From NCBI RefSeq assembly GCF_947502895.1, contig NZ_CANNBM010000005.1:62001-126000 (forward strand): a stretch of DNA of 64,000 nucleotides. The letters run 5' to 3'. Under the pieces are notes generated by a model, which was not told the origin of the DNA, did not search any database, and saw only the letters and a program-made list of their open reading frames with translations. Source of the DNA: an uncultured Sulfitobacter sp. (GTDB lineage Bacteria; Pseudomonadota; Alphaproteobacteria; Rhodobacterales; Rhodobacteraceae). The position numbers and the translations under genes are program-made. Positions 34,162 to 44,170 of this stretch are shown here, piece by piece; position 1 is the stretch's first letter, and the number at the start of each line of letters is the position of its first letter.

Positions 34162-35801
34162 AGGTCGGCTGCCGCAAAAATGCGTCCGCCTTGAACGGTC
34201 CCCCAAACACGCACGTCCTTGAGGTTTTCGCCACCGATCTCGGTTGGGTCGTCTTCAAGCACTGCAAAGTCAGCCTTCTTGCCAACCTCGATAGAACCCA
34301 CTTCATCATCCATGTGCAACGTATAAGCGGCACCAATTGTAACCGCATAGAGTGCTTCAGATACGGTGATCTTTTCATGCTCCCCTTGTGTGCGACCAGA
34401 GGCAGTCAGGCGGTTTACAGCACACCACGCGGTAAACAACGGCCCAAGCGGCGTGATGGGAGCATCCGAATGGACCGACATAGGAACACCTGTGTCGAGA
34501 GCCGTGCGGCAAGCATTCATGCGCAAAGCACGCTCAGGACCAACTGTCAGACGGTAGTGTTCATCCCCCCAGTAGAAGTGGTGGTTGGCGAACAGATTCA
34601 CACACATTCCAAGCTTGTTCATGCGCCGAAACTGCGCTGCATCAGCCAGCTGGCAATGCTGTAAGGTAAAGCGGTGATCGCGGCTTGGGACTTCCATCAG
34701 CGCAGGTTCGAGTGTGTCGAGGACCATCTCGGTCGCCTCATCGCCATTGGTGTGGGTATGGACCTGAACCCCCGCCGCCAAGGCGAGACGGTAAAGCTCG
34801 GCCAGCTGTTCGGGTGCCGTGTACCAAAGACCGTTTGGCGCACCATTGTGATATCCAGGCCAACGCATACGGGCAGAGAACCCTTGGATCGAGCCATCGG
34901 CCACAGCTTTGATGCGACCAAGCCGAAGGCGATCCGTTGCGCGTTTCTTAAGACCGACCACCTTTTCGACAGTCTCTTTTGCGGTGGCACCCATGAAAAA
35001 CTGTAACGGCACAATACGGGCAGGGTAGTTTGGCTCGCCCGTAACGCGTAACATGGCATCAACGCCGTCGGGGCCAAGACGGGCTGCCAGATCGGTGATG
35101 GTCGTCACACCTGTGCGCACACAAAGTTTGCCAAAATTGCGCAACCCCTTTTCGTCGCTGTCGGTAAGGGAGCGGTCAAAGCCTACATGCACAGCCACAG
35201 GTGTCATCGCCTCGGGGCTGAACAGCTCTCCTGTTGGCAGCCCGTCAGATCCCAGCGGAATGCCCGGGTGGTTCATGCCTTTTTTCAGATAACCACCCAG
35301 CTCAAGCGCTTTTGTGTTCACGTTCATCACGTGGCCCGAAGCGTGCAGAACACCGATGGGGCGGCTGGTGGATACCTTGTCCAGATCAGCGCGCGTCACG
35401 CGGACATTGTCCATATAGATCGGATCAAGAGACCAACCTGACAACGGTGCGTCGGGGTCTTCCATTTTGACCTCGGCCTCTTTCAATCGCTCGAGAACCG
35501 TGTCGATTGTGGTGGAGCCAGCCCATACTTTGCCATCAGGATCGGCGCGATCAAAGTACCCGCAATAGACGTTACTCCACAACGTGCCTTCCATCGCATG
35601 GGCATGACCCTCTACCAAACCGGGCATCAGCACCTTATCGGCAAAGCGTTCATCCAGCGTGTAATCGCCCCATGTCGCCAACTCGGCTAGATCGCCAGCA
35701 CCCAGAATACGGTCACCTTGCACCGCCACGTGGCTCGCGACGGGGCGGTTTGGATTCATTGTGATAATCTTACGCGCAGAATAAATCGTTGTTTTGGTCA
35801 T
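34158..35801 (-). CDS. YtcJ-like amidohydrolase
   Basis: 547 residues of the amidohydrolase_3 (YtcJ/NfdA) family. Metal ligands H66-x-H68 lie in GLVEGHAHAMEG; also seen are a HTHTNGDEA segment, RFTLQHCQLA and SVHSDAPITPLGP near the C terminus. The last 70 residues form the small beta-sandwich (ADFAVLEDDP). Cytoplasmic; no signal peptide. Start at the ATG at 35801, with GGAAGGG upstream. It is co-translated with the CobW GTPase and divergent from a LysR gene (35925). Substrate unknown; a peptide-type ABC system follows that LysR gene. Confidence 0.9.
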   Translation of the reverse strand: MTKTTIYSARKIITMNPNRPVASHVAVQGDRILGAGDLAELATWGDYTLDERFADKVLMPGLVEGHAHAMEGTLWSNVYCGYFDRADPDGKVWAGSTTIDTVLERLKEAEVKMEDPDAPLSGWSLDPIYMDNVRVTRADLDKVSTSRPIGVLHASGHVMNVNTKALELGGYLKKGMNHPGIPLGSDGLPTGELFSPEAMTPVAVHVGFDRSLTDSDEKGLRNFGKLCVRTGVTTITDLAARLGPDGVDAMLRVTGEPNYPARIVPLQFFMGATAKETVEKVVGLKKRATDRLRLGRIKAVADGSIQGFSARMRWPGYHNGAPNGLWYTAPEQLAELYRLALAAGVQVHTHTNGDEATEMVLDTLEPALMEVPSRDHRFTLQHCQLADAAQFRRMNKLGMCVNLFANHHFYWGDEHYRLTVGPERALRMNACRTALDTGVPMSVHSDAPITPLGPLFTAWCAVNRLTASGRTQGEHEKITVSEALYAVTIGAAYTLHMDDEVGSIEVGKKADFAVLEDDPTEIGGENLKDVRVWGTVQGGRIFAAADL

Positions 35802-35924
35802 GGGAACATCCCTTCCTAAGGCTGGCCGCTTTCCACGGTTTCCCCACGCTATGCCGCTTTTATTGATGTGCAAAATAGTTTTAAATGTTCTTTATTGGTT
35901 ATTTTATGCAGGAAGCAGTGATCC

Positions 35925-36857
35925 GTGAACTTTACCCTCAAGCAGCTGCGCTATGTCGAAGCGACGGGACGGCTTGGCTCGATTGCCAACGCGGCGATTG
36001 AGCTGAACATCTCGCAGTCCTCAATTACCGCAGCAATCGGCGCATTGGAAAACCAGATCGGCTTTGATCTTTTTGTGAGAACACCAGCCAAGGGGATCAG
36101 CGTGACGCCTGCGGGGCAAGAAACACTCAATTTAATCCGTAGCTTCATCACGCAAAGCCGACAGTTCGAGGCCGAAGTTTCGGCAATCGGGGGCGACTCT
36201 ACGGGGTCGGTAAGGATTGCATGCTATGCAACAGCGGCTCCTTCCTTCCTCCCTCCTATCCTCAAAAATTTCAAATCCCACTACCCCAATACGTCGATCA
36301 AGTTCCTAGAAGGAAATATGGAAACGATCATGGCGTTTCTGAATAGCGGCGAGGCCGATCTTGCCTTTACCTATGAAGAGACCCTGGAGGAGCGGCAACT
36401 GTTCACACCACTGTTCACTGCACCGCCCTATGCATTGATCCCGCTTGATGATCCTTTGGCCCAACAGACCTCGGTCAGCTTGGTTGAACTCGCGGACAGA
36501 CCTATGATTATGCTCGATCTGCCGCGGACGAAAGAGTATTTCAACGCGATGTTCGAGCAGAGTGGTTTGAAGCCCAATATCGTTCACTCCACCAGATCAA
36601 CCGAGATTGTGCGTGCATTGGTTTTGGGGGGGCATGGCTATTCGCTGCTCAATATTTGCCCGCCTGATTACGGAACAGGCAATACGCCCTTTCGCGTTGT
36701 TCCCCTGCGCAACCCCGTTAAATCTCCTGTTTTCGGCATCATCACCCGCTCTGACACGCGCCAGCCTGCAATCGTAAAAGCATTTATAAATCAGTGTATT
36801 GAGTTAAAGGGCGCAGGTGTTTTTGAAGAAATAACCGCGAAATACAAGACCCCCTAA
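35925..36857 (+). CDS. LysR-family transcriptional regulator
   Basis: 310 residues with GTG start (AGGAAG upstream). Helix-turn-helix LKQLRYVEATGRLGSIANAAIELNISQSSITAAIGALE at residues 5-42, then the effector-binding domain. Divergent from the amidohydrolase/CobW pair by 123 bp and 111 bp upstream of the peptide-type ABC operon on its own strand; it may control both. Confidence 0.9.
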   Translation: MNFTLKQLRYVEATGRLGSIANAAIELNISQSSITAAIGALENQIGFDLFVRTPAKGISVTPAGQETLNLIRSFITQSRQFEAEVSAIGGDSTGSVRIACYATAAPSFLPPILKNFKSHYPNTSIKFLEGNMETIMAFLNSGEADLAFTYEETLEERQLFTPLFTAPPYALIPLDDPLAQQTSVSLVELADRPMIMLDLPRTKEYFNAMFEQSGLKPNIVHSTRSTEIVRALVLGGHGYSLLNICPPDYGTGNTPFRVVPLRNPVKSPVFGIITRSDTRQPAIVKAFINQCIELKGAGVFEEITAKYKTP

Positions 36858-36968
36858 AGCTATAAAATGATGCAATGAACATTATTTAAACTGTTTTGTA
36901 CTGTAAAAGCCTTCGGCTAGGCTTTGATAATAAAAATAAAAATGAATGTCTGAAAGGGAGTTATAACT

Positions 36969-38540
36969 ATGAAAAGACTAATGAAAAGTCTGGTAATGGC
37001 GACGGCATTGACCGCATCGTTCACCGGCTTCAGCCAAGCGGAAGAGCCGAAGGCTGGCGGTACGCTGGTTACAGTACTTGGTTCAAACCCGCGTAATCTG
37101 AACTCTTCGGTCCAGTCTGGTATCGTAACTGGATTTCCGGGCGCACAACTGTTCGCGTCGCCTTTGCGCTATGACAATGACTGGACGCCGCAGCCATATC
37201 TGGCGGAATCATGGGACGTCTCCGAGGACGGGTTGACCGTTACTTTGAATCTTGTGAAGAACGCAAAATTCCATGACGGCACGCCGATCACTTCTGAAGA
37301 TATTGCTTTTTCCGTTGACGTGATCAAAGCAAACCACCCCTTTAAATCTATGTTTGCCCCCGTTGAAAGCGTCGATACACCTGATGCACACACGGCAGTT
37401 TTGAACCTGTCCAAGCCGCACCCAGCGATTTTGCTGGCCATGTCTGGTCAGTTGATGTCGATCATCCCCAAGCACATTTACGGCGACGGTGAGATCACAG
37501 ACGTCAAAGCGCATCCGCGCAACAATGAGAACGTCGTTGGTTCTGGTCCGTTCAAGCTGACCGAATTCAAAAACGGCGAGCATGTGATCCTTGAGCGTTT
37601 TGATGATTTCTTTATCGAGGGCCGTCCTTACCTCGACAAAGTTGTTATGCGGATCATCACTGATCCTGCCGCGCGCGCAATTGCCTATGAAAATGGTGAG
37701 CTGCACATGGGCGCGTTTGAGTCGCTTCCCCGCATTATCAACCGTCTCAAAAAGGTTGACAGCCTTACAGTCACGCCAAACGGCTACGGCGCGATTGGAC
37801 CAATCAGCTGGCTTGCCATGAACACAGCCGATGGACCGCTGTCTGACGTGCGTGTGCGCAAGGCGATTGCCTATGCCGTGGACAAGGACTTTATCCACAA
37901 AGCACTGATGCAAGGCACCGCTGCGGACAGTACCACTGGCATCCACCCCGACAGCCCGTTCTATGCGGCACAAGAGGGCTATGCTCTTGATCTGGAGAAA
38001 TCCGCGGCCCTTCTGGACGAGGCAGGCTTCCCTGTCAAAGACGGCTCGCGCATGTCGCTGACCATCGACTTTGGCTGGCCCGGTGTGAAAGCCGAGGTTG
38101 AATACGTAAAGGCAGCTTTGAAAAAGGTCGACATCGACGTTGAAGTGCGCGCCTCTGCCGACTTCCCCACATGGGCCAAAAAGATGGGCTCGGGCGACTT
38201 TGACATGTCATGGGATACAGTGTTCAACTGGGGTGACCCTGTGATCGGTGTGCACCGCACATACGACAGCACAAATATCCTCAAAGGTGTTTGGTCAAAC
38301 ACACAAAGCTATTCCAATGCACGTGTAGACGAGTTGATGGCGATGGCAGCGGTTGAGGCTGATCCGGCAAAACGCACAGCGCTTTACGCCGAGTTCCAGC
38401 AGATCATCGCAGACGAGGTACCTGTATATCACGTCAATACGGTGCCGTATCACACGATCTACAATACGGCAAAAATCGGTAATCCACCGATTGGGATCTG
38501 GGGCACATCGACCCCTATCGACCAGCTGTACCTGAAATAG
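36969..38540 (+). CDS. ABC transporter substrate-binding protein, family 5 (DppA/OppA-like)
   Basis: A 523-residue periplasmic solute-binding protein: Sec signal peptide of about 24 residues ending at SQA, then GGTLVTVLGSNPRNLNSS, LAESWDVSEDGLTVTLNL, FHDGTPITSEDIAFSVDVI, NVVGSGPFKLTEF and VRKAIAYAVDK, all family-5 signatures. Ligands of this family range from di- and oligopeptides to nickel, opines and glutathione; the sequence does not decide. It is the first gene of a five-gene operon and is followed by a strong hairpin. Confidence 0.93.
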   Translation: MKRLMKSLVMATALTASFTGFSQAEEPKAGGTLVTVLGSNPRNLNSSVQSGIVTGFPGAQLFASPLRYDNDWTPQPYLAESWDVSEDGLTVTLNLVKNAKFHDGTPITSEDIAFSVDVIKANHPFKSMFAPVESVDTPDAHTAVLNLSKPHPAILLAMSGQLMSIIPKHIYGDGEITDVKAHPRNNENVVGSGPFKLTEFKNGEHVILERFDDFFIEGRPYLDKVVMRIITDPAARAIAYENGELHMGAFESLPRIINRLKKVDSLTVTPNGYGAIGPISWLAMNTADGPLSDVRVRKAIAYAVDKDFIHKALMQGTAADSTTGIHPDSPFYAAQEGYALDLEKSAALLDEAGFPVKDGSRMSLTIDFGWPGVKAEVEYVKAALKKVDIDVEVRASADFPTWAKKMGSGDFDMSWDTVFNWGDPVIGVHRTYDSTNILKGVWSNTQSYSNARVDELMAMAAVEADPAKRTALYAEFQQIIADEVPVYHVNTVPYHTIYNTAKIGNPPIGIWGTSTPIDQLYLK

Positions 38541-38552
38541 TGAAACTTACGC

Positions 38553-38577
38553 GCGCGGCGGATTTGTTCCGCCGCGC
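38553..38577 (+). terminator. Hairpin between binding-protein and permease genes
   Basis: GCGCGGCGGA (38553-38562) pairs perfectly with TCCGCCGCGC (38568-38577), loop 5 nt, in the 67-bp gap before the permease gene. There is no T-run, so it is better viewed as an mRNA-stabilising or partial-termination hairpin that raises expression of the binding protein. Confidence 0.6.
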
Positions 38578-38607
38578 ACCCCTCTTATCCAAGAGAAGAT
38601 ACACCCC

Positions 38608-39585
38608 GTGAATTCTTTGCAAAAAATTCTGATGCGTTTGTTCTACGCAGTCATTTTGCTGATCGCCGTTCTGGTCCTGAACTTCTCCATGATGCATCTG
38701 GCTCCCGGTGATGTGGCCGATACAATCAGCCAGTCCATGGGCGGTGCCGACGAAGAGCTGTTGACTCAAATCCGTGCAGATTACGGATTGGACAGGCCGT
38801 TCATTGTGCAGCTTGGGACATATATCGGGAATGTCCTGCGGTTCGATCTCGGCTATTCATTCTTCTACAACAAACCAGTGACGGCGCTTATTCTCGAGCG
38901 GCTGCCTGCGACTTTGCTCTTGGTGTTCGTAGCACAAATTCTGGCCCTGTTTATCGGCGTCATTCTGGGCGTGATCTCCGCGCGCAAACCCAACGGCATC
39001 GCAAGTCATTTTGTGACCATGCTGGCCTTGTTCGGCTACTCCGCTCCCGTCTTCTGGACAGGCATCCTGCTTCTGATTGCCTTCTCGCTCAAGGTGCCGA
39101 TTTTCCCTGTTGCAGGGATGCGCGACATTACGATTGATGGCAGCTTTTGGGTGCATTTCGTGGATGTTGCACGCCACATGGTACTCCCTGTAATCACACT
39201 CGGCTCCATCTTTTTGGCCCTTTATTCGCGCTTGTCGCGTGCGACCATGATGGAGGTGCTCGGCTCTGACTATGTGCGCACAGCAAAGGCGAAAGGTCTG
39301 TCAGAGCGTGAGGTCGTCTATAAGCACGCGCTGAAAAACTCGCTCTCGCCTGTAATCACGCTGGCTGGTTTACAGTTCTCCGCTGTAATCTCGGGCGCTG
39401 TACTGGTTGAGGCCGTGTTCAGCTGGCCCGGCCTCGGTACGCTGGCGTTCCAATCCATTATCGCACGCGACACACCAACCATTCTGGGCATCCTCTTCTT
39501 TTCCGCCCTCGTTGTGATTGTGGGCAATATTCTTACCGATCTGGCCCTCCGGCTGGTTGATCCACGCATGAGGGGCAAAGGATGA
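38608..39585 (+). CDS. ABC transporter permease, DppB-like
   Basis: 325 residues, GTG start, six predicted membrane spans. N-terminal MRLFYAVILLIAVLVLNFSMMHLAPGD and the cytoplasmic EAA loop (YVRTAKAKGLSEREVVYKHALKNSL) are typical of the DppB/OppB subunit, and the C terminus ends in LALRLVDPRMR. It overlaps the next permease by 4 nt. Confidence 0.94.
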   Translation: MNSLQKILMRLFYAVILLIAVLVLNFSMMHLAPGDVADTISQSMGGADEELLTQIRADYGLDRPFIVQLGTYIGNVLRFDLGYSFFYNKPVTALILERLPATLLLVFVAQILALFIGVILGVISARKPNGIASHFVTMLALFGYSAPVFWTGILLLIAFSLKVPIFPVAGMRDITIDGSFWVHFVDVARHMVLPVITLGSIFLALYSRLSRATMMEVLGSDYVRTAKAKGLSEREVVYKHALKNSLSPVITLAGLQFSAVISGAVLVEAVFSWPGLGTLAFQSIIARDTPTILGILFFSALVVIVGNILTDLALRLVDPRMRGKG

Positions 39586-40466
39586 CTGACTTGAAAATCA
39601 ATCCGGAGGAGGCTGCCCCCGTTGCCCGCCACCCCGCCGCTGAAGCATGGGAAATGTTTCGCGGAAATCATGCGGCAATGGTCGCGTTGGTCGTCCTTAG
39701 CCTTATCATTCTTGTGGCCATTTTCGGTCCGTATATCTATCCGACCGATCCATTTGATATGGTCTGGGCGCCCTTCTCCCCTCCTGGTGTAGACGGGTTT
39801 ATCCTCGGCACGGATTATCTGGGGCGCGACCTTCTGGCCGCGATCATCCATGGTGCGCGTGTGTCGATTCTGATTGGTCTTGCGGCAGCGTTGATGTCCG
39901 TGTTCATCGGTGTAACCGTTGGCGCCCTTGCAGGTTTCTACCGCGGCTGGGTCGAAGAAGTGCTCATGCGTATCACCGAGTTCTTTCAGGTTCTGCCAAC
40001 ACTGCTCTTTGCGATGGTCATCGTTGCACTCTTTGGTGCGTCGCTGCCTATGATCACGCTTGCGATCGGTATCGTAAGCTGGACTGCCGTAGCACGTATT
40101 ACCCGCTCCGAATTTCTGCGTATCCGCGAGCTTGAATATGTCACCGCGTCGCGTGCGTCTGGCGCGAAAAACGCCAAGCTGATGTTCCGTATCATTCTAC
40201 CGAACGCGCTACCGCCGATCATCGTGCAGGCGGCGTTGATGGTGGGCTCGGCGATCTTGTTCGAGGCGGGGCTGTCCTTTCTGGGACTGACCGACCCCAA
40301 TGTTGTTTCATGGGGTCAGGTGATCGGCTCAAACCGCCAGTATATCCTTGATGCAGGTTATACCGTGACCATTCCAGGTATGGCTATTTTCATTACAGTG
40401 TTGGCCATCTCACTCGTCGGCGATGGTCTGAATGATGCTCTAAACCCAAAGTTGAGGCAGCGATGA
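39582..40466 (+). CDS. ABC transporter permease, DppC-like
   Basis: 294 residues, with the DppC/OppC pattern: N-terminal soluble stretch, first span, then the periplasmic segment with GFILGTDYLGRDLLAAIIHGARVS, the EAA loop YVTASRASGAKNAKLMFRIILPNALP, and FEAGLSFLGL. It pairs with the DppB-like subunit. ATGA overlaps at both ends show tight translational coupling. Confidence 0.94.
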   Translation: MTDLKINPEEAAPVARHPAAEAWEMFRGNHAAMVALVVLSLIILVAIFGPYIYPTDPFDMVWAPFSPPGVDGFILGTDYLGRDLLAAIIHGARVSILIGLAAALMSVFIGVTVGALAGFYRGWVEEVLMRITEFFQVLPTLLFAMVIVALFGASLPMITLAIGIVSWTAVARITRSEFLRIRELEYVTASRASGAKNAKLMFRIILPNALPPIIVQAALMVGSAILFEAGLSFLGLTDPNVVSWGQVIGSNRQYILDAGYTVTIPGMAIFITVLAISLVGDGLNDALNPKLRQR

Positions 40467-41452
40467 CAGGCCCCCTTTTAAAAGTAGAAAACCTGCGCAT
40501 TGAATTAACCACGCGCGCCGGTGTTGCTCCCGTTATCGATGATCTATCATTCGAGCTGGGCGCAGGCGAAAGCATCAGCTTTGTTGGTGAATCCGGCTGC
40601 GGCAAATCCATGACGGCCCTCGGGATCATGGGCCTTTTGCCCGAAAAGATCGGGCGGGTGGCATCAGGATCGATCAGCTTCAACGGTGAAGAGCTGAGCA
40701 CGGCGAGCGAAAAGCGCATGCGCGAAATTCGTGGCAATGATATCTCGATGATTTTCCAAGAGCCGATGACATCGCTGAACCCCGTCTATACCGTGGGCGA
40801 ACAGATTGCAGAGGTGCTGCGCGCCCACCAGAACCTGAGCAAGGCAGCCGCATGGAGCAAAGCAACCGAACTGCTGGACGCGGTGCGTATTCCTAACGCA
40901 AAGCGGCGCGTAAACGACTATCCGTTCCAGATGTCGGGCGGCCAACGTCAGCGTGTGATGATTGCGATTGCTTTGGCGTGTGAGCCGAAAATCCTTATCG
41001 CGGATGAGCCAACAACCGCGCTTGATGTGACCGTACAGGCGCAGATCTTTGATCTGCTTAACGACCTGAAACGTCAAACGGGCACAGCTATTATTATGAT
41101 CACCCACGATATGGGCGCAGTTGCCGAAATGGCCGAGCGGATGATTGTGATGTACGCTGGCCGCAATGCAGAACAGGGACCAGTGGAGCAGATTATCGAG
41201 CACCCGCGCCACCCCTATAGCCGTGGTTTGATTTCCTGTGTGCCGCATATCATGGCAACTCTCACTGAAGAGCGGCTGCCTCTGACCGAAGTGCCAGGCA
41301 TCGTGCCCTCGTTGCGTGAATTTGGCAAAAACCAGTGCTTGTTCGCCTCGCGCTGCAACATGGTGACCCAGAAATGCCTCGATCAGCGCCCTGCTGAAAT
41401 AGCGTTTGATGATGGCCAGATGTCGGCCTGCTGGCATGCGGAGGCTGTGTGA
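40463..41452 (+). CDS. ABC transporter ATP-binding protein, DppD-like
   Basis: 329 residues. Walker A GESGCGKS (42-49), Q-loop IFQEPMTSLNPVYTVGEQI, signature SGGQRQR, Walker B ILIADEPTTALD and switch His in THDMG. The C-terminal oligopeptide-ABC extension with cysteines (CLFASRCN, KCL, ACWH) resembles the 4Fe-4S-binding tail known in this family. Confidence 0.95.
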   Translation: MTGPLLKVENLRIELTTRAGVAPVIDDLSFELGAGESISFVGESGCGKSMTALGIMGLLPEKIGRVASGSISFNGEELSTASEKRMREIRGNDISMIFQEPMTSLNPVYTVGEQIAEVLRAHQNLSKAAAWSKATELLDAVRIPNAKRRVNDYPFQMSGGQRQRVMIAIALACEPKILIADEPTTALDVTVQAQIFDLLNDLKRQTGTAIIMITHDMGAVAEMAERMIVMYAGRNAEQGPVEQIIEHPRHPYSRGLISCVPHIMATLTEERLPLTEVPGIVPSLREFGKNQCLFASRCNMVTQKCLDQRPAEIAFDDGQMSACWHAEAV

Positions 41453-42462
41453 TGAAAGACGAAGTTCAACGGGAAGTGTTGCTGGACGTAAAAGATCTTA
41501 CGGTGCGTTTTGCCGTTGGGGGAGGGGGCTTCTTCAATGAGCCGCGATACCTCTATGCCGTTGATAATATTTCCTTCGAAATCAAACGCGGCGAGACACT
41601 GGCGATTGTAGGGGAAAGCGGTTCGGGCAAGACAACTGCTGCACTGGCCGTAGCGCGATTGGTCAATGCCTACAAAGGCAGCGTTGATCTGGCGGGAACC
41701 GATTTCCTGACGCTGAAAGATGAAGAGTTGCGTCAGGCCCGTGCCAAGATGCAGTTTATTTTTCAAGATCCATATTCAAGCCTCAATCCCCGCGTGCGCG
41801 CAGAAAAGATCGTGCGCGAACCGCTTGATAATCTGGACGCGGTGCCTGAAGGGGAACGTCAGGCGATTGTCGACAAACTGTTTGAAGCTGTTGGCTTGCA
41901 TCCCGAGCAGCAACGCCTTTTCCCGCATCAGTTTTCTGGCGGACAGCGCCAGCGTATCGGCATTGCCCGTGCCCTTGCCACCCAGCCCGATCTTATCATC
42001 TGTGACGAGCCGGTCTCGGCTTTAGATGTGGCCGTGCAGGCACAAATTCTCAATCTGCTGCGGAAGTTGCAGGCGGACTTTGGCCTCACGTTCTTGTTCA
42101 TCAGCCATGATCTAGGCGTCGTCCAGCATATGTGTGACAGCATCGCAGTGATGTATATGGGTAAGGTTGTGGAATATGCAGATCGCATGTCGTTGTTCAA
42201 CAATCCGTTGCATCCCTATACGGTTGCGTTGCTCTCAGCGGTGCCGTCTGTAGACAAAAAACGCCGCGAGGCAACGAAGCGTATCCTGATCCCGGGTGAT
42301 CCGCCTGACCCGCTGGCATTGCCCAAAGGCTGCCGATTTGCAAATCGCTGTCCAGTCGCGCAAGACATATGCAAAACGCAAGAACCGCCTTTGAACGAAG
42401 TAGCGAGCGGCCATAAAGTTGCATGCCATCTCGTTGATGAGAAAGCAGTTTCCCCACTATAG
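41452..42462 (+). CDS. ABC transporter ATP-binding protein, DppF-like
   Basis: 336 residues from the ATG that overlaps the previous TGA by one base (a GTG one codon upstream is also possible). Walker A GESGSGKT, Q-loop IFQDPYSSLNPR, signature SGGQRQR, Walker B LIICDEPVSALD, SHDLG. C-terminal cysteine tail GCRFANRCPVAQDICK as in DppF/OppF. Completes the five-gene importer. Confidence 0.95.
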   Translation: MKDEVQREVLLDVKDLTVRFAVGGGGFFNEPRYLYAVDNISFEIKRGETLAIVGESGSGKTTAALAVARLVNAYKGSVDLAGTDFLTLKDEELRQARAKMQFIFQDPYSSLNPRVRAEKIVREPLDNLDAVPEGERQAIVDKLFEAVGLHPEQQRLFPHQFSGGQRQRIGIARALATQPDLIICDEPVSALDVAVQAQILNLLRKLQADFGLTFLFISHDLGVVQHMCDSIAVMYMGKVVEYADRMSLFNNPLHPYTVALLSAVPSVDKKRREATKRILIPGDPPDPLALPKGCRFANRCPVAQDICKTQEPPLNEVASGHKVACHLVDEKAVSPL

Positions 42463-42673
42463 CACGACCAGCGCCTAAAGTCGTTTGTCCAACCTTCAGC
42501 CAATGACTTGGCAAAGCGCGGCGCGCTTTTGCATTGGTGGATTGCGCACATTTACTTCACGCTAAGTAAAAATATATTCCTGAAAAGATATGTTCTTGCT
42601 GCCAATAGCATGCGAACAATCAATCGACTCAACTACTCTTTTGTCCCGGGGTAAATTTCTGAACGGGGAACAA

Positions 42674-44089
42674 ATGCAAGATAAAGCAGCACTAGAAACG
42701 CAGGTCACGGGGGAGCAGGATGCACTGCGCCCAGTCACAAGCAATGAGAAAACATGGGGATGGTTCGGCATTTTCAACGTATGGGCAAACGATGTGCAGT
42801 CCCTTTTCGGGTACTCCTTGGTTGCGTCTCTTTTCATCTCTTTTGGCGTAAGCGGCTGGACCGCATTCACAGCATTGGTCCTGTCCGGCCTGTTCGTGGT
42901 GTATATGGTCAACCTTTCCGGTGCTGCGGGTGAAAAATACGGTATTCCTTACCCCGTTTTTGCACGTGCCAGCATGGGCACCGCAGGCTCGAAACTCCCC
43001 GCAATTCTCCGCGCGATTGTTGCGGTGTTCTGGTATGGCGTCCAAGTCTACTTTGCCTCCACTGCGCTGGCGCTGCTGATCCACGCTGTGACCGGCACAT
43101 CGGGCGGAACCGAGATTATGGGCCTTACAGCAATTGGCTGGCTGTCGTTTCTGATTGTTTGGGCAATCCACATTTATGTCTTCTGGCAAGGGATGGGCTG
43201 GGTTGAGAAGTTCCTCAACTTTGCAGGACCCTTCGTATACGCCGTAATGATCGCACTGGTTGTTGTGCTTTGGGTCAAATCAGACGGACAGCTTTTGTCG
43301 TCTGCACAAACTATCTTTGCCAACCCTGAAGGGACATGGGGCACTGAATTTACAGGCTTCGTAGCAATCTTTGGCACGATGGTGGCGTATTTTGCCGCGG
43401 TTATGATCAACTTCAGCGACTTTTCGCGCTATGCCAAAGACAAGTCAGCGATGACCAGAGGCAACTTCTGGGGTCTGCCGTTTAACATGATCCTGTTTTC
43501 GGCACTGGCGCTTTTGACCACTGCGGGTGCGGCGGTTGTATATGGTGAGGCAATCATCAACCCGACCGAGATCGTCGAGAAAGCCGATAGTGTTGTGCTT
43601 AGCGTTATTGCTGCGATCACCTTCCTTGCGGCGACCATGGGCATCAACCTTGTGGCAAACTTCATCCCTGCGGTGAACGGCATCTCCAACCTGTCCCCAA
43701 ACAAGATCAGCTTCCGCAAAGCGGGCCTTATCACCTCGGCCTTCGCGTTGATCATTGGCGGCTTCTGGGTCTCAATCATCAGCCAAATCGGGATCAGCGG
43801 CTTTGTAAACACCCTTGGTGCGATGATGGCACCGCTGTTTGGTATTCTGGTTGTGGATTACTACATCGTGCGCAAACAACAGCTGAACGTAGCGGACCTC
43901 TACAACACCGAGGGCGGCGAATACCACTATGGCAACGGCTGGCATGACAATGCGCTGATCGCCTTCGGTATTGCTGCGATCTTCTCTGTTGCGACTGTTT
44001 GGGTGCCATTCCTGAGCGAGCTTGCAGGCTATGCATGGATCATTGGTGCAGGTCTTGGTGGTCTGATCTACCACTTCCGCTGCAAGTAA
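42674..44089 (+). CDS. NCS1-family nucleobase/hydantoin-type permease
   Basis: 471 residues, 12 hydrophobic spans. Family features: N-terminal TWGWFGIFNVWANDVQSLFGY, AGEKYGIPYPVFARASMG, AVFWYGVQVYF and NFSDFSRYAKDKSAM. Characterised members import cytosine, allantoin, uracil, thiamine precursors or hydantoins by sodium or proton symport. Start at the ATG at 42674 (GGGGA upstream); the open frame extends to 42590 with non-homologous residues. It lies about 210 bp after the peptide-type ABC operon and ends at a strong bidirectional terminator. Substrate not determined. Confidence 0.92.
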   Translation: MQDKAALETQVTGEQDALRPVTSNEKTWGWFGIFNVWANDVQSLFGYSLVASLFISFGVSGWTAFTALVLSGLFVVYMVNLSGAAGEKYGIPYPVFARASMGTAGSKLPAILRAIVAVFWYGVQVYFASTALALLIHAVTGTSGGTEIMGLTAIGWLSFLIVWAIHIYVFWQGMGWVEKFLNFAGPFVYAVMIALVVVLWVKSDGQLLSSAQTIFANPEGTWGTEFTGFVAIFGTMVAYFAAVMINFSDFSRYAKDKSAMTRGNFWGLPFNMILFSALALLTTAGAAVVYGEAIINPTEIVEKADSVVLSVIAAITFLAATMGINLVANFIPAVNGISNLSPNKISFRKAGLITSAFALIIGGFWVSIISQIGISGFVNTLGAMMAPLFGILVVDYYIVRKQQLNVADLYNTEGGEYHYGNGWHDNALIAFGIAAIFSVATVWVPFLSELAGYAWIIGAGLGGLIYHFRCK

Positions 44090-44114
44090 GTTCCAGTCGG
44101 GCATTACATAAAAA

Positions 44115-44152
44115 AGGGGTAGCCAGACACAATCTGGCTACCCCTAATTTTT
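44115..44152. terminator. Strong bidirectional intrinsic terminator
   Basis: A perfect 13-bp stem, AGGGGTAGCCAGA (44115-44127) with TCTGGCTACCCCT (44133-44145), and a 5-nt loop; TAATTTTT-type tail on the plus side and A-rich sequence before it that serves as the T-run on the minus strand. It separates the convergent NCS1 permease and hydroxyquinol dioxygenase genes. Confidence 0.92.
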
Positions 44153-44170
44153 GCCTCGGTCCTGAGAGGG

